From: Oscillospiraceae bacterium
Lineage (GTDB): Bacteria > Bacillota > Clostridia > Oscillospirales > Acutalibacteraceae
Direction: 5' to 3'
NCBI GenBank assembly: GCA_902796535.1
Contig: CADBPL010000018.1
Location: 1 to 57,902 of the forward strand
Length of the DNA: 57,902 bases
Below, in pieces: positions 40,757 through 49,321 of this stretch (within the stretch, counting starts at the first letter, position 1; each line of letters starts with the position of its first letter). The notes beneath the pieces are model-generated. The model ran no database searches, had not been told where the DNA came from, and worked only from the letters and a program-made list of their open reading frames with translations. Made by a program: the position numbers and the translations under genes.

Positions 40757-40769
40757 AGCTTTTACTCCC

Positions 40770-41531
40770 TTACATTCCCTTGATCAGTTTAAACGGAAGA
40801 CTGACCAGTGCGTCCAGCCCGCCGATCACGCCCTGCTGCAGCAGCCCGAGCGGCGTGTTGAGCGCGCCCGTGAGGATGAGGACGAACAGCCCGATCATGA
40901 TATAGCGTTCGTATTTCATCAGCTTATAGTAGATGCTGTCCGGCAGAATCACGTTGAGGATGCGAGACCCGTCCAGCGGCGGAATCGGCAAAAAGTTGAA
41001 CAGCGCCAGCGCCACATTGACGGCGGCGCAATAATAGAAGAAATAGTATAAAACCGCAGTAAAAGTGGACACGGGGATCAGGTAGTTGATCATGTTTTTG
41101 AAAAACAGCGAAAGGATCGCCATGATCAGGTTGGACGCGGGGCCCGCCAGCGCCACCAAAGCCATGCAGCGCTTGGCATAGCTGGAATCATACGTCATAT
41201 CGGCGCCCATATAATAAACGTTGCCCGCGCTGTTATCTTTTCTTTTCCGGCGGAAATTGCGCATATTCACCGGCACGGGCTTGGCGTAGCCGAAGCCGAC
41301 CAGAAAGATCATCAGCGCGCCGATGGGGTCGATGTGCGCCATGGGGGCAATGGTCATGCGCCCCTTCAGCCGGGCGGTGTCGTCGCCTAACTTATGGGCA
41401 ATGAGCGCGTGGGCATATTCATGGATGGGCAGCACACAAAAAATAACAAACACTCTTGCGCAAGCGTTCATCAGCAGCTGGATCCTCTCAGCGCTGTCCA
41501 TACTGCCCATACGGAACAAATCAAATAACAT
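40770..41531 (-). CDS. Site-2-protease-like membrane metallopeptidase (M50)
   Basis: 253 residues from the ATG at 41531 (GGGTGA upstream); the frame extends upstream through prmC but without support. Zinc site HEYAHA near residue 33 within the first helix, and FNFLPIPPLDGSRIL as the second conserved motif (N/DG). Five or six hydrophobic segments. Small M50 proteins of this type sit beside scpA in many Firmicutes; the substrate is unknown. Confidence 0.9.
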   Translation of the reverse strand: MLFDLFRMGSMDSAERIQLLMNACARVFVIFCVLPIHEYAHALIAHKLGDDTARLKGRMTIAPMAHIDPIGALMIFLVGFGYAKPVPVNMRNFRRKRKDNSAGNVYYMGADMTYDSSYAKRCMALVALAGPASNLIMAILSLFFKNMINYLIPVSTFTAVLYYFFYYCAAVNVALALFNFLPIPPLDGSRILNVILPDSIYYKLMKYERYIMIGLFVLILTGALNTPLGLLQQGVIGGLDALVSLPFKLIKGM

Positions 41532-42414
41532 CTTTTTCACCCATGCAGCCGGAGCTGCACGTTCCTTTCTTAAAATGCTTTCCGGCCAGCACCATACGGT
41601 CCAGCCCGCTGTAATCCTTGAAAACTTCCACTTGACTAAAACTGCGGCGAAAAATCTCTGCCACGGCATTCCCCTGCTCCTCGCCGATCTCAACGGCAAG
41701 AAACCCGTCTTCGGCCAGCAGCGGCGCATAATCGGCGGCGATCGCACGGTAGAATTTCAACCCGTCTTCCCCGCCGTCGAGCGCCATGGCCGGTTCCTGC
41801 TTCACTTCACGCGGCAGGGCGGCAAGCTCGGCGGTTCTGATATAGGGTGGGTTGGACACGATCGCGTCGAACGGGGACGAAACAAACGGAAAGGCTGTGA
41901 ACAGATCGCTCTGAATCACATGGGCATTATTGACCAGATTGCGCTTGATATTCCGCTTTTGATACGACACGGCGTCATCCGACACTTCAAGCATCGACAC
42001 CGTTGCGTCGGGGCGCTTTTTGCCAATGGTGATGCCGATGCAGCCGCTGCCGGCGCAAAGGTCGAGCACAACAGGATTCTTCATATCTTTCAGGTTTTCA
42101 AGCACCAGGTCGACCAGCTGTTCGGTTTCCGGCCGCGGGATCAGAACCCCTTTGCCGACGAAAAACGGCAGACCGTAAAACTCCCATTCGCCCAGAATGT
42201 ATTGCAGCGGTTCGCCGGCAAGCCTGCGTTCGGCTTTTTTATCTAAAGCCTGTTCGGTCATTTCGTCGATCTCACGTTCCGGCGTCAGCGGCAGCTGCGC
42301 ATTGCGGCAGCCGAGCGCATCTGCAATCAGGCAATCCGCCTCAAACGCGGCGTCGTCAGCAGACGCGGGGCGAAGCTGCTCCGTCAGGCTTTTGCGCAGC
42401 TCATTCAGCTTCAT
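41521..42414 (-). CDS. prmC: Peptide chain release factor N5-glutamine methyltransferase
   Basis: 297 residues. SAM-dependent: DLCAGSGCIGI (motif I) and VSNPPYI, the NPPY signature that methylates the Gln of the GGQ loop in RF1/RF2. The N-terminal helical domain is present. It lies directly after yqhQ; the usual prfA is not in this window. The C-terminal tail holds CSSGC. Confidence 0.95.
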   Translation of the reverse strand: MKLNELRKSLTEQLRPASADDAAFEADCLIADALGCRNAQLPLTPEREIDEMTEQALDKKAERRLAGEPLQYILGEWEFYGLPFFVGKGVLIPRPETEQLVDLVLENLKDMKNPVVLDLCAGSGCIGITIGKKRPDATVSMLEVSDDAVSYQKRNIKRNLVNNAHVIQSDLFTAFPFVSSPFDAIVSNPPYIRTAELAALPREVKQEPAMALDGGEDGLKFYRAIAADYAPLLAEDGFLAVEIGEEQGNAVAEIFRRSFSQVEVFKDYSGLDRMVLAGKHFKKGTCSSGCMGEKDVI

Positions 42415-43438
42415 CGGGCTTCGATTCAGGTGCTTCCGGCTGCTGTTCGGCGGCTTCCTCGGTCGGTATCAACTTGCCGTCAGGGTCGTCGATCACCACA
42501 CGGATGGCGGCGATGGCAACCTCGATAATATCGTCGGTCGGTTCCTTGGTGGTGATTCGCTGCATGAACAGCCCGGGCGCGGAGAGAATGTGCGTGAACA
42601 CATTGTCGTGCCGGCCGGCGATGCGGATGCATTCATAGCCGAGGCTCATGATCAGCGGCAGAAGCAGGAGCTTGATCGCGATCCACAGCGGGCGAATGTC
42701 GCGCACGCCGGGGGCAATAACGACCACAAGCGAGGAAACGGCAATGCTGAGAATGATGGTGATGAAAATAAAGCTCGTGCCGCAGCGGGGGTGAAAACGG
42801 ATTTGCTTGCGCACGTTTTCAACGGTGAGCGGCAGGCCGTGTTCGATGCAGAAAATGGATTTATGCTCCGCGCCGTGGTATTGGAACACCCGTTTGATGT
42901 CCTTCATCTGCGAAACGGACCACATATAGATAACAAAGATGATCACGCGCATCACGCCTTCAATGAGCGGACGCACGCGCACCAGCGACCCGCCGGCAAC
43001 GTATTTGTTGAGCAGGTCGGTCAAAAAAGTCGGCAGCCAGAAAAAGATGACAAACGCCAGCGCAAACCCGAGCACCATGGCAATGCCGCCGATGACGGCC
43101 ATCATTTTTGGGCCGAAATGGTTGGCGAGCCATTTGTCAAACTTTGACATTTCCTCTTCGTTCAGGTCGGACGTGTCAAGCCCGGTTTTTTCGGCGGATT
43201 CCATCATGCACTTGTAGCCGAAGATCATCTGCTCAACAAACGCGATCGGGCCGCGAATGAAGGGTGTTTTGAGGATCTTGTATTTGTCGAGCACCGATTG
43301 AAAATCCTTCATCGTCACATCGATGCTGCCATCCGGCATCCGGCACGCCATGGAGGCGCCCTTCGGGCCTTTCATCATGATCCCTTCGATCAGCGCTTCA
43401 CCGCCGACGCCGGAATACTTGATTTTTTCTTTACTCAT
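42401..43438 (-). CDS. yqhQ: DUF1385 membrane protein (YqhQ family)
   Basis: 345 residues. Starts YSGVGGEALIEGIMMKGPK, the DUF1385 signature, with hydrophobic segments near 110-140, 165-185 and 210-245, and EHKSIFCIEHG plus RFHPRCGTSFIFI in the middle. Function unknown; conserved neighbour of prmC/prfA in Firmicutes. Overlaps both neighbours (8 and 14 bases). Confidence 0.9.
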   Translation of the reverse strand: MSKEKIKYSGVGGEALIEGIMMKGPKGASMACRMPDGSIDVTMKDFQSVLDKYKILKTPFIRGPIAFVEQMIFGYKCMMESAEKTGLDTSDLNEEEMSKFDKWLANHFGPKMMAVIGGIAMVLGFALAFVIFFWLPTFLTDLLNKYVAGGSLVRVRPLIEGVMRVIIFVIYMWSVSQMKDIKRVFQYHGAEHKSIFCIEHGLPLTVENVRKQIRFHPRCGTSFIFITIILSIAVSSLVVVIAPGVRDIRPLWIAIKLLLLPLIMSLGYECIRIAGRHDNVFTHILSAPGLFMQRITTKEPTDDIIEVAIAAIRVVIDDPDGKLIPTEEAAEQQPEAPESKPDEAE

Positions 43439-44885
43439 TGCTTCTTGTCCTTTCCGGCAACGGCGATTCGGGCAGCTCGACCGGTTCGACCGGGAGCGTG
43501 ACCGTGACCGTGGTTCCGTCGCCTACAACGCTGTTTATTTCAAGCGTTCCCCCGTGAATTCTGACCAGCTCATCTGCAACAGCCAGCCCGATGCCGGTGC
43601 CGTGAACGGATGAATTGGCACGGAAGAACTTTTCTTTGACCTTGTCAATATTTTCCGGCGCGATGCCGCAGCCGGTGTCGGTGAAAAAGATGACCAGCTC
43701 GTCGCCGCGCAGCTCCGCTAAAATGATCACCTTGCCGCCGTGTTCGTTGTATTTGATGGCGTTGTCGATCAGGTTGACAAACACCTGGCGGATGCGCACG
43801 GCGTCACCCTGCATCGGGATGGGATAATGCGGCACGTTGTAGATCAGCTCCAGCCCCTCGCGCAGGATACGGTCTTTTAGCGTGAACACGGCGTCGTCCA
43901 ATTCCGCCAAAATGTCGATCTTGGTCATGTTCACCTTCATCTGACGGTTTTGGATGCGCGAGAAATCGAGCAGTTCCTCGACCATGTCGGACAGCCGCTG
44001 CGATTCGCTGACGATGATGTTCATGCCTTTGGAGGCGGTTTCCGGGTCGGTGTCGCCCAGCTGGATGATCGTTTCGCCCCAGCCCTTGATCGCAGTGAGG
44101 GGGGTGCGCAGTTCGTGGGAAATGGTGGAGATAAAATCGTTTTTCAGGCTTTCCGCCCGGCTGAGCGCAACCGCCATGTTGTTGAAGCTGCGCCCCAGGT
44201 CGCTGACCTCGTCATGCATTCCTTCCAGATCAACGCGCGCGGACCAGTCCCCTTCGCCGAGCGACGTTGCCGTTTGATTGATGCGCTCCAGCGAACGGGC
44301 AATGGCGCGAATGAACGGATAGTTCAGCAGCCAGACGATCAAAAGCAGCAGGATCGCAAAGCCGAAAATGACGAGCGCAAACCAGAGCAGCTGCCGGTCG
44401 ACGTTGTGCAGTGAGCTGATAAAACGCACCGCGCCTGCTTTGGCAGGCAAAAGCATGGTGACCGCCATCACTTTTTCGCCGCTGCCAAGGCGGCCGATCC
44501 ATTTGCCCTTTTCGGTCGTGGAGTGCAGCGCCAGATCATAGTCGGGCATTTTTGCCTCGCGATCGACCTGAAAGCCCGAGGTGGATATGAGCGGCTGCCC
44601 GTTTTCATCCAGCACCCAGACCTCCATCATGCTTTTGTCGGAAAAGGTTTCTAAAAAGTTGATCGCGCCCGTTGTAAAGCTTTCTTCCGTTCCGTCCAAA
44701 TATGGCGTGAAATAGCTGCTCACCAGGTCGGACGCGCGTGTGTCCAATTGTGCGTAAACATATTGATAATGGTAATTGACGACAAAAATGAAAAGCGCGG
44801 AAAAAAGAACGGCAAGCAAAACGGCGAAAGCAACAAAATAGGTCAGGAGCCAGCGTTGGTTCATGCCGTTGCGCCTGTGCTTCAT
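43431..44885 (-). CDS. Sensor histidine kinase
   Basis: 484 residues from the ATG at 44885 with GGCGGTGAG about 7 bases upstream; a GTG at 44897 is in frame but lies inside the SD. One helix near 12-36, an extracellular sensor of about 130 residues, a second helix near 170-192, HAMP, then SHELRTPLT with the phosphorylated His, NLIDNAIKYNEHGG (N box), DTGCGIA, and GTGIGLAV. Works with the OmpR-type regulator encoded 30 bases upstream. Signal unknown; the position beside cdaA/cdaR and dac hints at the cell envelope. Confidence 0.95.
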   Translation of the reverse strand: MKHRRNGMNQRWLLTYFVAFAVLLAVLFSALFIFVVNYHYQYVYAQLDTRASDLVSSYFTPYLDGTEESFTTGAINFLETFSDKSMMEVWVLDENGQPLISTSGFQVDREAKMPDYDLALHSTTEKGKWIGRLGSGEKVMAVTMLLPAKAGAVRFISSLHNVDRQLLWFALVIFGFAILLLLIVWLLNYPFIRAIARSLERINQTATSLGEGDWSARVDLEGMHDEVSDLGRSFNNMAVALSRAESLKNDFISTISHELRTPLTAIKGWGETIIQLGDTDPETASKGMNIIVSESQRLSDMVEELLDFSRIQNRQMKVNMTKIDILAELDDAVFTLKDRILREGLELIYNVPHYPIPMQGDAVRIRQVFVNLIDNAIKYNEHGGKVIILAELRGDELVIFFTDTGCGIAPENIDKVKEKFFRANSSVHGTGIGLAVADELVRIHGGTLEINSVVGDGTTVTVTLPVEPVELPESPLPERTRSNE

Positions 44886-44915
44886 TTTTTCACTCACCGC
44901 CTTTCGTCAAGCCTG

Positions 44916-45623
44916 TTACGGCACCCATTTGTAACCCATGCCCCACACGGTCGTGAGGTGAACGGGGTTGGAGGGAACGTCCTCGATCTTCATGCGCAGG
45001 CGTCGGATGTTGACGTCGACCACCTTATCCTCCCCAAAGTAGTTTTCGCCCCACACACGGGTCAGAATATCATTGCGGTCCAGCGCCGCGCCCTGATTGG
45101 AGAGGAAATATTCCATGATCTGGAATTCGACCTGCGTCAGTTCGATGGGCCTGCCGTTTTTGGTCAGGGTGCGGTTGCGCAGATTCAGCGAAAAATCGCC
45201 GCTTGTCAAAACGTAAGCGCTGTCCTTGGGTTTGACGGCATAGGCCTTGTTGAGCGAAACGCGGCGGTAGATCGCGTCCACACGCGCCATCAGCTCCGAG
45301 GGGGAAAACGGCTTGGTCACATAATCGTCCGCCCCCACCATCAGGCCGGTGATCTTATCCATCTCCTGCGTTTTGGCAGTGAGCATGATAATGCCGATGT
45401 TTTTATCTTTTTCGCGCAGCGTGCGGCAAACCGTCAGTCCGTCGGTTTCCGGCATCATGATATCCAAAACAGCCATGTCGATCTCTGTGCCGTATTCCTC
45501 ATACAGCGCCAGCGCCTGCGCGCCGTTTTCCGCTTCGAGCACCTCATAGCCGCTGCGTTTGAGATTGATCACGATAAACTCGCGGATCGCAGCTTCATCT
45601 TCCGCTACCATCACTTTTTTCAC
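44916..45623 (-). CDS. OmpR/PhoB-family response regulator
   Basis: 235 residues. Receiver domain with DIMMPETDG carrying the phospho-acceptor Asp near 54, LTAKTQ and TKPFSPSEL, then a winged-helix effector (VEFQIMEYFLSNQ, VDVNIRRLRMKIE, VWGMGYKW). Partner of the kinase encoded next. Its start overlaps the stop of the VCBS-like lipoprotein gene by 4 bases, so the three are co-translated. Confidence 0.96.
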   Translation of the reverse strand: MKKVMVAEDEAAIREFIVINLKRSGYEVLEAENGAQALALYEEYGTEIDMAVLDIMMPETDGLTVCRTLREKDKNIGIIMLTAKTQEMDKITGLMVGADDYVTKPFSPSELMARVDAIYRRVSLNKAYAVKPKDSAYVLTSGDFSLNLRNRTLTKNGRPIELTQVEFQIMEYFLSNQGAALDRNDILTRVWGENYFGEDKVVDVNIRRLRMKIEDVPSNPVHLTTVWGMGYKWVP

Positions 45624-46957
45624 TTTGCATTGCCTCCCGCGTCGTATTCAAAATTCTCTTTCAGCATTTCATCGTTTATGCCGAAGGCTCTTCCTTTTTC
45701 AGTCACCTGGCAGGAATATGTTGTGCCGGGCGCCGATGTATCATCTAAAACCGAAGCTGTCGTATTGTCGCTGCCCGGTGAATCGCTTTTTTGCACCGCT
45801 ATGGAAAACAGCGGCTCCCCGTTCTGGTTGACAAAGCTCCACAGCGGCGCGTCCGTATACTGAACAAAGACCTTGCCGTTCCATTCCTTCGGGAACAGCA
45901 GCCGGTAGTTTTCCGCAACATTGACCGCAAAGCAGACCTTTTCGACCGGCTCCTGCCCCTGAAGGCTGCACCAGGTGAGCAGATAGCCCAGCGAGGGATC
46001 GTCCTCTTTGCTCTGGTTGAATTTTCGGCGCAGCGGAATTTCAATGAGTCCGTCCCGATCCACATCGGCGCTCTTCACCGTGCCGCTGCGCAGGGTGACG
46101 GTGTTGCGTTCTCCGTCCTTTTGGCGGAACGGACAGAAATAATCGTTTTGGTCGTCCGACCAGAGAAACACGTCCGTGATCATGCGGTTGTCGGCCAGTA
46201 TGGCGTCTGCGAAAAGGCGCGGGTGCCGCTCCCCTTCCGGCTGATCGCACAGCAGCGATTCGATCCGCACAACGCGCGGATCCATCTGCAGGGTACCGGC
46301 CGGAACGATCTGCCCGGACGCGCTCAGGCTGAAGCGTTTGATCACCGCGGCAATCGGCGCCTGGGCGCTGTCGGCATAAGCAAGGAACAACTGCTTTACG
46401 CCGCTGCCGTTCCCGTCCGCCAAAAGGTAGTGATCGTATGCTTCGGTCGCGCAAAGGGTGAAGGCGAGCCGACCGTCGGCGGACGAGCCGGAATAGACTG
46501 AAAGTATTTTTTTGGTTTTGTCATTATACATGGACCAGCCGACGAAAATTTCAGAAAAGCCGTCGCCATTCAGATCGGCAAAATCAAGCGAATAAACGCC
46601 GTTGCCGTCGCCGGTCAGATCCTCGACCTTTTCCCAGGTGTCCGCGTTCATTTGCAGAACGCACAGATGAACGGAATCCGGATCGGGGCTGTAGAAAACA
46701 ACCGCTTCCTCCGTCTGATCGCCGTTCAGATCAAACAGCGTGATCGCGGTGTGGTATTGACCGGATTGCGGCACGCTGAGGGAAAAACCGCTGCCCAAAG
46801 CGGCGTTGAGCGCTTTTTCAAGCTTCTGCTCGCCGGCGGCGCGCGGCGGGCGCATCAGGCTTTCAATGGAGTGCGGGCCGATCTCGCAGCCGCACAGAAC
46901 AGAAGACAACAGCAGCACAGCGCACGCAAAACAAAGAACGGTTCTGCGCTTGTTCAT
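45620..46957 (-). CDS. Lipoprotein with VCBS/FG-GAP-like repeats
   Basis: 445 residues. Lipobox LSSVLCGC near 24. Several repeats of the type DLNGDxxEE (LFDLNGDQTEEAVV, FADLNGDGFSEIFV, SADVDRDGLIEIPL), calcium-binding loops typical of VCBS/FG-GAP beta-propeller blades. No catalytic motif that I can see. It lies 20 bases after cdaR and overlaps the response-regulator gene, so it may be an extracytoplasmic partner of that two-component system; this is inference. Confidence 0.8.
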   Translation of the reverse strand: MNKRRTVLCFACAVLLLSSVLCGCEIGPHSIESLMRPPRAAGEQKLEKALNAALGSGFSLSVPQSGQYHTAITLFDLNGDQTEEAVVFYSPDPDSVHLCVLQMNADTWEKVEDLTGDGNGVYSLDFADLNGDGFSEIFVGWSMYNDKTKKILSVYSGSSADGRLAFTLCATEAYDHYLLADGNGSGVKQLFLAYADSAQAPIAAVIKRFSLSASGQIVPAGTLQMDPRVVRIESLLCDQPEGERHPRLFADAILADNRMITDVFLWSDDQNDYFCPFRQKDGERNTVTLRSGTVKSADVDRDGLIEIPLRRKFNQSKEDDPSLGYLLTWCSLQGQEPVEKVCFAVNVAENYRLLFPKEWNGKVFVQYTDAPLWSFVNQNGEPLFSIAVQKSDSPGSDNTTASVLDDTSAPGTTYSCQVTEKGRAFGINDEMLKENFEYDAGGNAK

Positions 46958-46976
46958 GTGCTGTCATCTCCTTTCA

Positions 46977-48257
46977 TCATTTTTTCTGAACGGTCACGGA
47001 ATAGGAGCCGTAGACCCAGCAATCGCTGCTGTCTTTCAGGACGACCTCGGCGGCAAAGGTCTGCTCTCCTGCGTCCGGGTCGGCGTCGGTCAGGTCGACC
47101 GTTGCGGTGATATCCTGCACCGAAACGGCGCTGACACTGTCGGCCGGGCCGACGAGCGTGACCTCGTCAATGCCCTTGATCAGCGAGGCGACCTCATACC
47201 CTTCGGGCGCGTTGGCAAAAACGATGCCGCTTTCCGGCAGCTTGCGCGTGGCGGTCGTGCACTCCGGCACGTCGACGGTCACGAGAATGGTCTGGATATC
47301 GGTGATCACTTTAACGCCGCTCAGGCTGTCGGCGGGGATCTCAAACGTGTTGACGCCGGGCTTTAACGAGGCAAAATTGATGATCGCCACAGTCAGCTCG
47401 TCCAGATCGTCCTCATCTTCCATGTTCTGGATGCCGGCTTTAAGGCTGGTCGGCGAAATCGTGTAGTGCAGCGGCGTTTCGTGGTAGCGAAGGGGCGCGT
47501 TTTTGAATTCGACGGTCGTCGGCTTTTCGGTCACCAGATAGATCGGAACCGTCAGGGATACGACGGAATTGTCTTTGTTGAAGGTCAGGTAATGCGCCAT
47601 GCCGCCGTTTTCGTTGAGCGCAACGATCTCTGCGTCAAAGGTTTTGGTCTGGGTCAAGGGCTTATCCAGCTTCACGCGCGCTTCAACGGTCTTGATGCTG
47701 TTTACTTCGGTTGCGGGGCCGGATACGTTGATCATTTTTTCGGACAAAACCGGTTCGGAGGTGATGTAACCGTCTTTAGCCACCCCGTTCGGCGCGTCCA
47801 GATCGACTACCAGCGTGAAATCACGCTCCACGTAGTTGTCAAAAAACACTTCGATCGCGTCTTCTGAAAGCGAGACGATCTCGAATTCATCGGTCTCCCG
47901 CGCTTTGGTCGCCTTGAGGGTCAGCCGATATTTTCCGGCGGCGTCGACATATTGCGTCTGCGCCACCACCTTGACCGCTTTGGAATCGGAGGTCAGGCTG
48001 CCGATGACATAGCGCTTGCCCGTGATTTCAACGTCGACCGTATAATCTTTCTGACCGAACACCTGCAGATTCAACTGAGCCGGTACGCTGTTTTCCATTT
48101 CGATCTCGACCGGCACGTCGCGCAGCGTGATAATATCGGTCGGGCTGAGCAGAATCGTCACAAAGAGCCACACAACCACGGAAACAGCAAGGGAAACGAT
48201 CATCAGCAGCTTATTGTCATAAATCAGGCGGTGCGCCAGTTTGGCAAAACGCTTCAT
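46977..48257 (-). CDS. cdaR: YbbR-domain protein, CdaA regulator
   Basis: 426 residues. One N-terminal membrane helix (LLMIVSLAVSVVVWLFVTI) followed by about four YbbR beta-domains with the recurring VNVSGPATEVNSIKTVEARV-like pattern (also VTLVGPADSVSAVSVQDITA). In Bacillus and Listeria CdaR binds and tunes the diadenylate cyclase encoded just upstream (4-base overlap). glmM, the usual third gene, is absent; a lipoprotein gene follows. Confidence 0.95.
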   Translation of the reverse strand: MKRFAKLAHRLIYDNKLLMIVSLAVSVVVWLFVTILLSPTDIITLRDVPVEIEMENSVPAQLNLQVFGQKDYTVDVEITGKRYVIGSLTSDSKAVKVVAQTQYVDAAGKYRLTLKATKARETDEFEIVSLSEDAIEVFFDNYVERDFTLVVDLDAPNGVAKDGYITSEPVLSEKMINVSGPATEVNSIKTVEARVKLDKPLTQTKTFDAEIVALNENGGMAHYLTFNKDNSVVSLTVPIYLVTEKPTTVEFKNAPLRYHETPLHYTISPTSLKAGIQNMEDEDDLDELTVAIINFASLKPGVNTFEIPADSLSGVKVITDIQTILVTVDVPECTTATRKLPESGIVFANAPEGYEVASLIKGIDEVTLVGPADSVSAVSVQDITATVDLTDADPDAGEQTFAAEVVLKDSSDCWVYGSYSVTVQKK

Positions 48258-49153
48258 GCTTGCTCCCCTCCGTTCCGATTGCCCTTGATCCGATCAGCAA
48301 GGCGCGCAATGATGGTTTCTTTGCGGCTTTCAAAGTTGTCGATCAGGTCGTTCTGCAGCTTTTCACGCAACTCGGACGCTGTGATGTCGCGCGTGATGGT
48401 ACCGCGCTTGACCAGAGAAATATAACCGGTTTCCTCCGATACGACCACGACGACTGCGTCGCTTTCTTCCGAAATGCCGAGCGCGGCGCGGTGGCGGGTG
48501 CCGAGCTCTTTGTTCAGCGCGTTGTTTTTGGTCAGCGGCAAAATGCAGCCGGCGGCGATCACCCGGTCGTTTCGGACGATGGCGGCGCCGTCATGCAGCG
48601 GTGTTTTGGGGAAGAAGATGGTGCCGATGAGCTCTTCCGAAGCGGCAGCGTCGATCACCGTTCCGGTCTCAATGATCGAGCCGAGCAGCGTGCTGCGCTC
48701 AAACACAATAAGCGCGCCGATCTTTTTTTCGCTCATGGCGCTGACGGAGCGGCACACCTCTGTGATCATGTTGTTGAGCTGTTCGCTGTTTTTTTCCCGT
48801 TCTCTTTTGCCCAGGCTTACCACGGGGGACAGGCCGCTGCGCCCCATGCTTTCGAGCGCGTGGCGGATCTCGGGGGAAAAGATGATGACCAGGAACAGCA
48901 GGGCGTTGGAAGCGATGGATTTGAACAGATAACCGCTGGCCTGCATCTGAAACAGGGAAATGAAGAAATAGACGATGATAAACAGAATAATGCCCTTGAG
49001 CAGTTGAATGGCGCGGGTCTCGCGCACCAACTTCACGGCACTGTAAAACACGAAAGCAACGAGCAATATATCCAATAAATCAGACACGCGGAACGATGAG
49101 ATCACGCCGCCGGCCTGCACAAAAAAGTCTTTGATTTGATTCAAATACTCCAT
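48254..49153 (-). CDS. cdaA: Diadenylate cyclase CdaA
   Basis: 299 residues from the ATG at 49153 (GGAGG, 8-10 bases upstream). Three N-terminal membrane helices (LLDILLVAFVFYSAV, LLKGIILFIIVYFF, ASNALLFLVIIF), then the DAC domain with PLHDGAAIV (DGA) and GTRHRAALGISE (RHR), the two catalytic motifs. Makes c-di-AMP from two ATP; the messenger controls potassium uptake and cell-wall homeostasis. First gene of the run to 35998. Confidence 0.97.
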   Translation of the reverse strand: MEYLNQIKDFFVQAGGVISSFRVSDLLDILLVAFVFYSAVKLVRETRAIQLLKGIILFIIVYFFISLFQMQASGYLFKSIASNALLFLVIIFSPEIRHALESMGRSGLSPVVSLGKREREKNSEQLNNMITEVCRSVSAMSEKKIGALIVFERSTLLGSIIETGTVIDAAASEELIGTIFFPKTPLHDGAAIVRNDRVIAAGCILPLTKNNALNKELGTRHRAALGISEESDAVVVVVSEETGYISLVKRGTITRDITASELREKLQNDLIDNFESRKETIIARLADRIKGNRNGGEQA

Positions 49154-49181
49154 GTATGCCACTCCTCCATTCTGAACGTTA

Positions 49182-49210
49182 AGTTTACCACACTTTCAGC
49201 CGTAAAGCAA
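49182..49210 (-). promoter_or_regulatory. Promoter of cdaA operon
   Basis: Minus-strand TTGCTT (49205-49210), 17 bases, TAAACT (49182-49187), about 25 bases before the ATG. Confidence 0.5.
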
Positions 49211-49243
49211 ATAAAAATAAAACTTTTTATTTTTTTTTAATAT

Positions 49244-49290
49244 AAAAGCTCCGATCGGACGGCCGTTTGAAACAAGCCGTTGATCGGAGC
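49244..49290 (-). terminator. Terminator of PHP-protein operon
   Basis: GCTCCGATC (49248-49256) pairs with GATCGGAGC (49282-49290), with an inner ACGGC/GCCGT stem; minus-strand TTTTAT follows. Confidence 0.82.
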
Positions 49291-49321
49291 CGGATTTTCT
49301 TAAGGCAACACGTTAAGCGGA

